A program made the translations under genes and the position numbers. Under the pieces are notes generated by a model, which was given only the letters and a program-made list of their open reading frames with translations, was not told the origin of the DNA and did no database searches. A stretch of DNA of 40,934 nucleotides from contig CAMDLH010000036.1 of NCBI GenBank assembly GCA_945901405.1, forward strand, positions 1 to 40,934, given 5' to 3'. Below, one piece after another: positions 40,792 to 40,934 of this stretch (position 1 is its first letter; every line of letters begins with the position of its first letter). This DNA is from Bordetella parapertussis (GTDB taxonomy: Bacteria > Pseudomonadota > Gammaproteobacteria > Burkholderiales > SG8-41).

Positions 40792-40934
40792 ATAGGGGTA
40801 GGAAAGGACGCTCGTCCTCCCCTCCCTCCGAACCGTGCGTGCGGTTCTCCCGCACACGGCTCTCCAGTCGGTGGTTTCCTCATCGGGATTGGCTTGCCAG
40901 CGCATGGGTCTCGGTCATCGTGAAGAGGCCCAAC
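40792..40934 (-). mobile_element. 3' end of a group II intron (domain V and VI), rest beyond the window
   Basis: On the reverse strand, 40862 to 40830 folds as a group II domain V: it begins GAGCCGTGTGCGG, has a GNRA-type GAGA loop and ends CGCACGGTTC, with the catalytic AGC at the base. It is followed by a G-rich domain VI-like hairpin (GGGGAGGACG ... CGTCC) and a pyrimidine-rich end, CCTACCCCTAT, at about 40792. The intron-encoded reverse transcriptase would lie to the right, outside the window. The precise 3' boundary is uncertain by a few bases. Short open frames across this segment are not real genes. Confidence 0.7.

Noticed and set aside
40629..40883. Reverse-strand open frame of 84 codons at the right edge
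   Set aside because: It runs through the group II intron domain V and a palindrome, so it is structural RNA sequence and not protein coding.
1..40934. CRISPR arrays, tRNA and rRNA genes
   Set aside because: No regularly spaced direct repeats, cloverleaf sequences or rRNA segments were seen on either strand by eye.

Overview
The window is high-GC DNA from what looks like a betaproteobacterium (Burkholderiales-like). The reasons are the very large number of TctC/Bug-type solute receptors, CaiB-family CoA-transferases, tight Shine-Dalgarno sites and the codon use. No rRNA or tRNA gene was seen, so the taxon is inference. The theme is uptake and breakdown of small organic acids and CoA thioesters. 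Twelve intact Bug receptors, one deleted receptor pseudogene and one 12-codon receptor tail lie in 41 kb. There is no TctA/TctB membrane protein, no ABC permease and no LysR-type regulator beside them.

Layout. 1-2.6 kb: edge of a reverse-strand gene, a small lipoprotein, an alpha/beta hydrolase abutting the decapitated remnant of a second one, a dispersed repeat and a small zinc-finger protein. 2.7-7.4 kb: a reverse receptor, then a forward operon of a ThDP-dependent enzyme, an isocitrate-lyase-family enzyme and a receptor. 7.4-8.1 kb: a VapBC-type toxin-antitoxin pair with a palindromic operator. 8.3-17.2 kb: a long forward run of CoA-transferase, receptor, cupin, receptor, FMN alpha-hydroxyacid dehydrogenase, TauD-type dioxygenase, divergent receptor, a ClpX-like ATPase without the zinc domain, and a ModA-like protein without a signal peptide. 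17.2-19.1 kb (reverse): hydrolase and receptor. 19.3-23.1 kb: AhpD/CMD protein, CoA-transferase, receptor, and a hydrolase-fold protein whose nucleophile serine is lysine.

23.2-29.5 kb is the most rearranged stretch. It holds a VOC protein, a frameshifted carboxypeptidase remnant, a two-repeat Trp-rich small protein, a Cys-rich small protein, a receptor-CMD-dioxygenase operon, a receptor tail joined to a dispersed repeat, a HigBA-type pair whose toxin has no normal start codon, and a receptor pseudogene. 29.6-36.4 kb: GST, receptors, two SDR dehydrogenases and a DadA-like FAD amine oxidoreductase. 36.5-40.7 kb: two translationally coupled CMD proteins, receptor, CoA-transferase and an enoyl-CoA hydratase-family protein lacking both catalytic glutamates. 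The right edge carries the 3' end of a group II intron.

The strongest candidate for something new is the CMD/AhpD gene at 36498-37106. A single in-frame TGA sits exactly where the second cysteine of its CxxC redox motif belongs, and a GC-rich hairpin follows at SECIS-like distance. It may be a selenoprotein (Cys-Val-Tyr-Sec). A nonsense mutation or a base-call error is the alternative. Other unusual items are the degenerate ClpX-like unfoldase, the Ser-to-Lys hydrolase, and a four-copy AT-rich motif in intergenic regions.
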